Assembly (NCBI RefSeq): GCF_036250735.1
Contig: NZ_CP109430.1
Span: forward strand, 8,928,001 to 8,992,000
Reading direction: 5' to 3'
From: Streptosporangium sp. NBC_01495
GTDB lineage: Bacteria; Actinomycetota; Actinomycetes; Streptosporangiales; Streptosporangiaceae
Length of the DNA stretch: 64,000 nt
In this document: positions 62,745-64,000 of the stretch, piece by piece
How the letters are laid out: every line of letters begins with the position of its first letter
Numbering within the stretch: position 1 is the stretch's first letter
Translations under genes and position numbers: made by a program
The notes under the pieces: model-generated
Databases searched by the model: none
What the model was told of the DNA's origin: nothing
What the model saw: only the letters and a program-made list of their open reading frames with translations

Positions 62745-64000
62745 ATGGCGGCATCTTTCTCGCACCGAGCGGCTTTCTCCCGCCGAGCGGCCTTCTCGCG
62801 CCGAGTGGCCTTCTCGCGCCGAGCAGCCGGGAGTCTGGCCGCGACGGCCATCCTCGCGCTGGCACTCAGCGCGTCCCCCGCCCTCGCGTCCCCCGCACTG
62901 GCGAGCGGCCCGACCGGCACCGAGTCCCCCCAAGCCGGGCGGGCCGGGGCGGGATCCTCCCAGGCCGGGCAGAGCACCCGGGCCGCACAGGTTGCGCAGG
63001 CCGCGCAGGTTGCGCGGACCACACGGGCCGCGCGGCCCGCGCAGGCCGGCAAGGTGACGAGCACGACGGTCCAGCTGGAGCTCCGGCAGGACGGCGTGCT
63101 CCACGTCAAGGAGGAGGTCGTCTTCGAGGGTGACGCGCCGTCGCGCGGCATCGTCGACCGGACCCGCTACGACGACAGCAGCGACCGGCTCTACCGGGTC
63201 ACCGGCCTCAAGGGCGACGCCACGCTGACCGGCGAGACCATCACCCTGAAGGGCGCGGGAAGCGCCACCCTGGAGTACGACGTCCAGGGCGCCGTCACAC
63301 CGCTGGCCGACGCCCAGGAGCTGCGCTGGTACGCGGTGGGCGCCTGGTCCGTCCCCGTCGAGCAGGCCAGGGTCAGCGTGAGCGGACCGGCCACGATGCA
63401 GAGCCTGTCGTGCTTCGCCGGCCCCCTGACCTCGGCGATCGCCTGCACCGAGGCCTCCATGGACCACACGGGCGTCACCGCCGAGTTCGGGCAGCAGGAC
63501 CTCGGCGCCGGTGAGGTGCTCACCGTGGTCGTCGGCTACCCCACCGGTGCCACCCAGGGTGCGCCGGTCCTGGAGCGCCGCTTCGAGCTGTCCAACGCCT
63601 TCACCCTGAACGCCGTCACCGGCGGCGCGCTGGCCGGCCTGCTGCTCCTGATGCTCGGCGGCCTCGCCCTCCTCTACTGGACCCGGGGTCGCGACGCCCG
63701 CGTGGTCGGCCACGAGTCGGGCTCGCTCAGCGGCGTCGAGAACGGCCACTTCACCCCGCCGGACGGCGTCCGCCCCGGCCAGATCGGCACCCTCATGGAC
63801 GAGCAGGCCGACGTGATCGACGTGACCGCCACGATCGTCGACCTGGCCGTCCGGGGCTATCTCAGGATCGACGAGCAGTCCCGGCAGACGTACGAGACCC
63901 CCGACTGGAGCCTCGTGCGGATGCCCGCCGCCCAGGTCGCCTCGCTGATGCCCTATGAGCGTGAGCTCTACGACGCCATCTTCGACGGCCGGGACGCGGT
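62745..64000 (+). CDS. DUF2207 membrane protein, 5-prime part (runs off the right edge)
   Basis: Starts at an ATG giving MAASFSHRAAFSRRAAFSRR, four 6-residue basic repeats (18-bp DNA repeats), then the signal/anchor helix (LAATAILALALSASPALA). A beta-rich domain (VQLELRQDGVLHVKEEVVFEG) and a helix (TLNAVTGGALAGLLLLMLGGLALLY) lead to GHFTPPDGVRPGQIGTLMDEQADVIDVTATIVDLAVRGY, typical of DUF2207. Function unknown. The frame is open to the window end. Confidence 0.88.
   Translation, partial: MAASFSHRAAFSRRAAFSRRVAFSRRAAGSLAATAILALALSASPALASPALASGPTGTESPQAGRAGAGSSQAGQSTRAAQVAQAAQVARTTRAARPAQAGKVTSTTVQLELRQDGVLHVKEEVVFEGDAPSRGIVDRTRYDDSSDRLYRVTGLKGDATLTGETITLKGAGSATLEYDVQGAVTPLADAQELRWYAVGAWSVPVEQARVSVSGPATMQSLSCFAGPLTSAIACTEASMDHTGVTAEFGQQDLGAGEVLTVVVGYPTGATQGAPVLERRFELSNAFTLNAVTGGALAGLLLLMLGGLALLYWTRGRDARVVGHESGSLSGVENGHFTPPDGVRPGQIGTLMDEQADVIDVTATIVDLAVRGYLRIDEQSRQTYETPDWSLVRMPAAQVASLMPYERELYDAIFDGRDA

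Overview
The window is high-GC actinomycete chromosome. MshA (mycothiol synthesis), CarD, a SenX3/RegX3-type phosphate system, DUF397/XRE pairs, F420-type flavin enzymes, GTG starts and TAnnnT leaderless promoters all fit a filamentous actinobacterium. The CelR-type regulator and the modular CBM2 cellulases resemble Thermobifida, Streptosporangium and Nonomuraea-like genera. The genus is inference; no rRNA is present.

Region 1 (1-12,000): a partial glycosyltransferase, a secreted membrane-anchored protein, two NarL-type two-component systems flanking a membrane-fused multicopper oxidase and an ABC-2 exporter, a leaderless cupin gene, a divergent tRNA-like gene, a 29-residue membrane peptide and an HxlR/glyoxalase divergent pair. 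Region 2 (12,000-23,100) is accessory: flavin enzyme, HxlR regulators (one truncated), SDR, methyltransferase, DJ-1 protein, two membrane proteins, one complete IS3 element (26-bp inverted repeats, CCCG target duplication), then a GntR operon and an integrase remnant against tRNA-Thr, which look like a decayed integrative element.

Region 3 (23,100-42,500) is core: tRNA-Thr, rlmB, cysS, ispF, carD, regX3-senX3 divergent from phoU with a PHO box between, gpmA, a YbjN protein, mshA, an SDR, BlaI/M56, an XRE regulator, hbhA and a DUF2516 protein. From memory this order parallels M. tuberculosis Rv0474-Rv0491. An IS605-type right end with an omega-RNA-like scaffold abuts the gpmA stop codon.

Region 4 (42,600-64,000) carries the carbohydrate system. 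A LacI-family CelR/CebR-type repressor sits behind a perfect TGGGAGCGCTCCCA operator and overlaps a Ser/Thr kinase gene. Nine kb away the same operator lies at the predicted start point of a GH48 - GH9 - GH5 gene set, and a near-perfect copy lies inside the GH48 signal-peptide codons. Each glycoside hydrolase gene is followed by two strong stem-loops. Around it are an ECF sigma/CU044_5270 pair, a DUF397/XRE/ATPase cluster with a recently duplicated DUF397 gene, an ice-binding-like protein, an Asn/Gly/Cys-rich secreted peptide, an SGNH lipoprotein, a zinc protease and a partial DUF2207 protein.

Tandem repeats of 13, 17, 18 and 39 bp occur at several gene borders.
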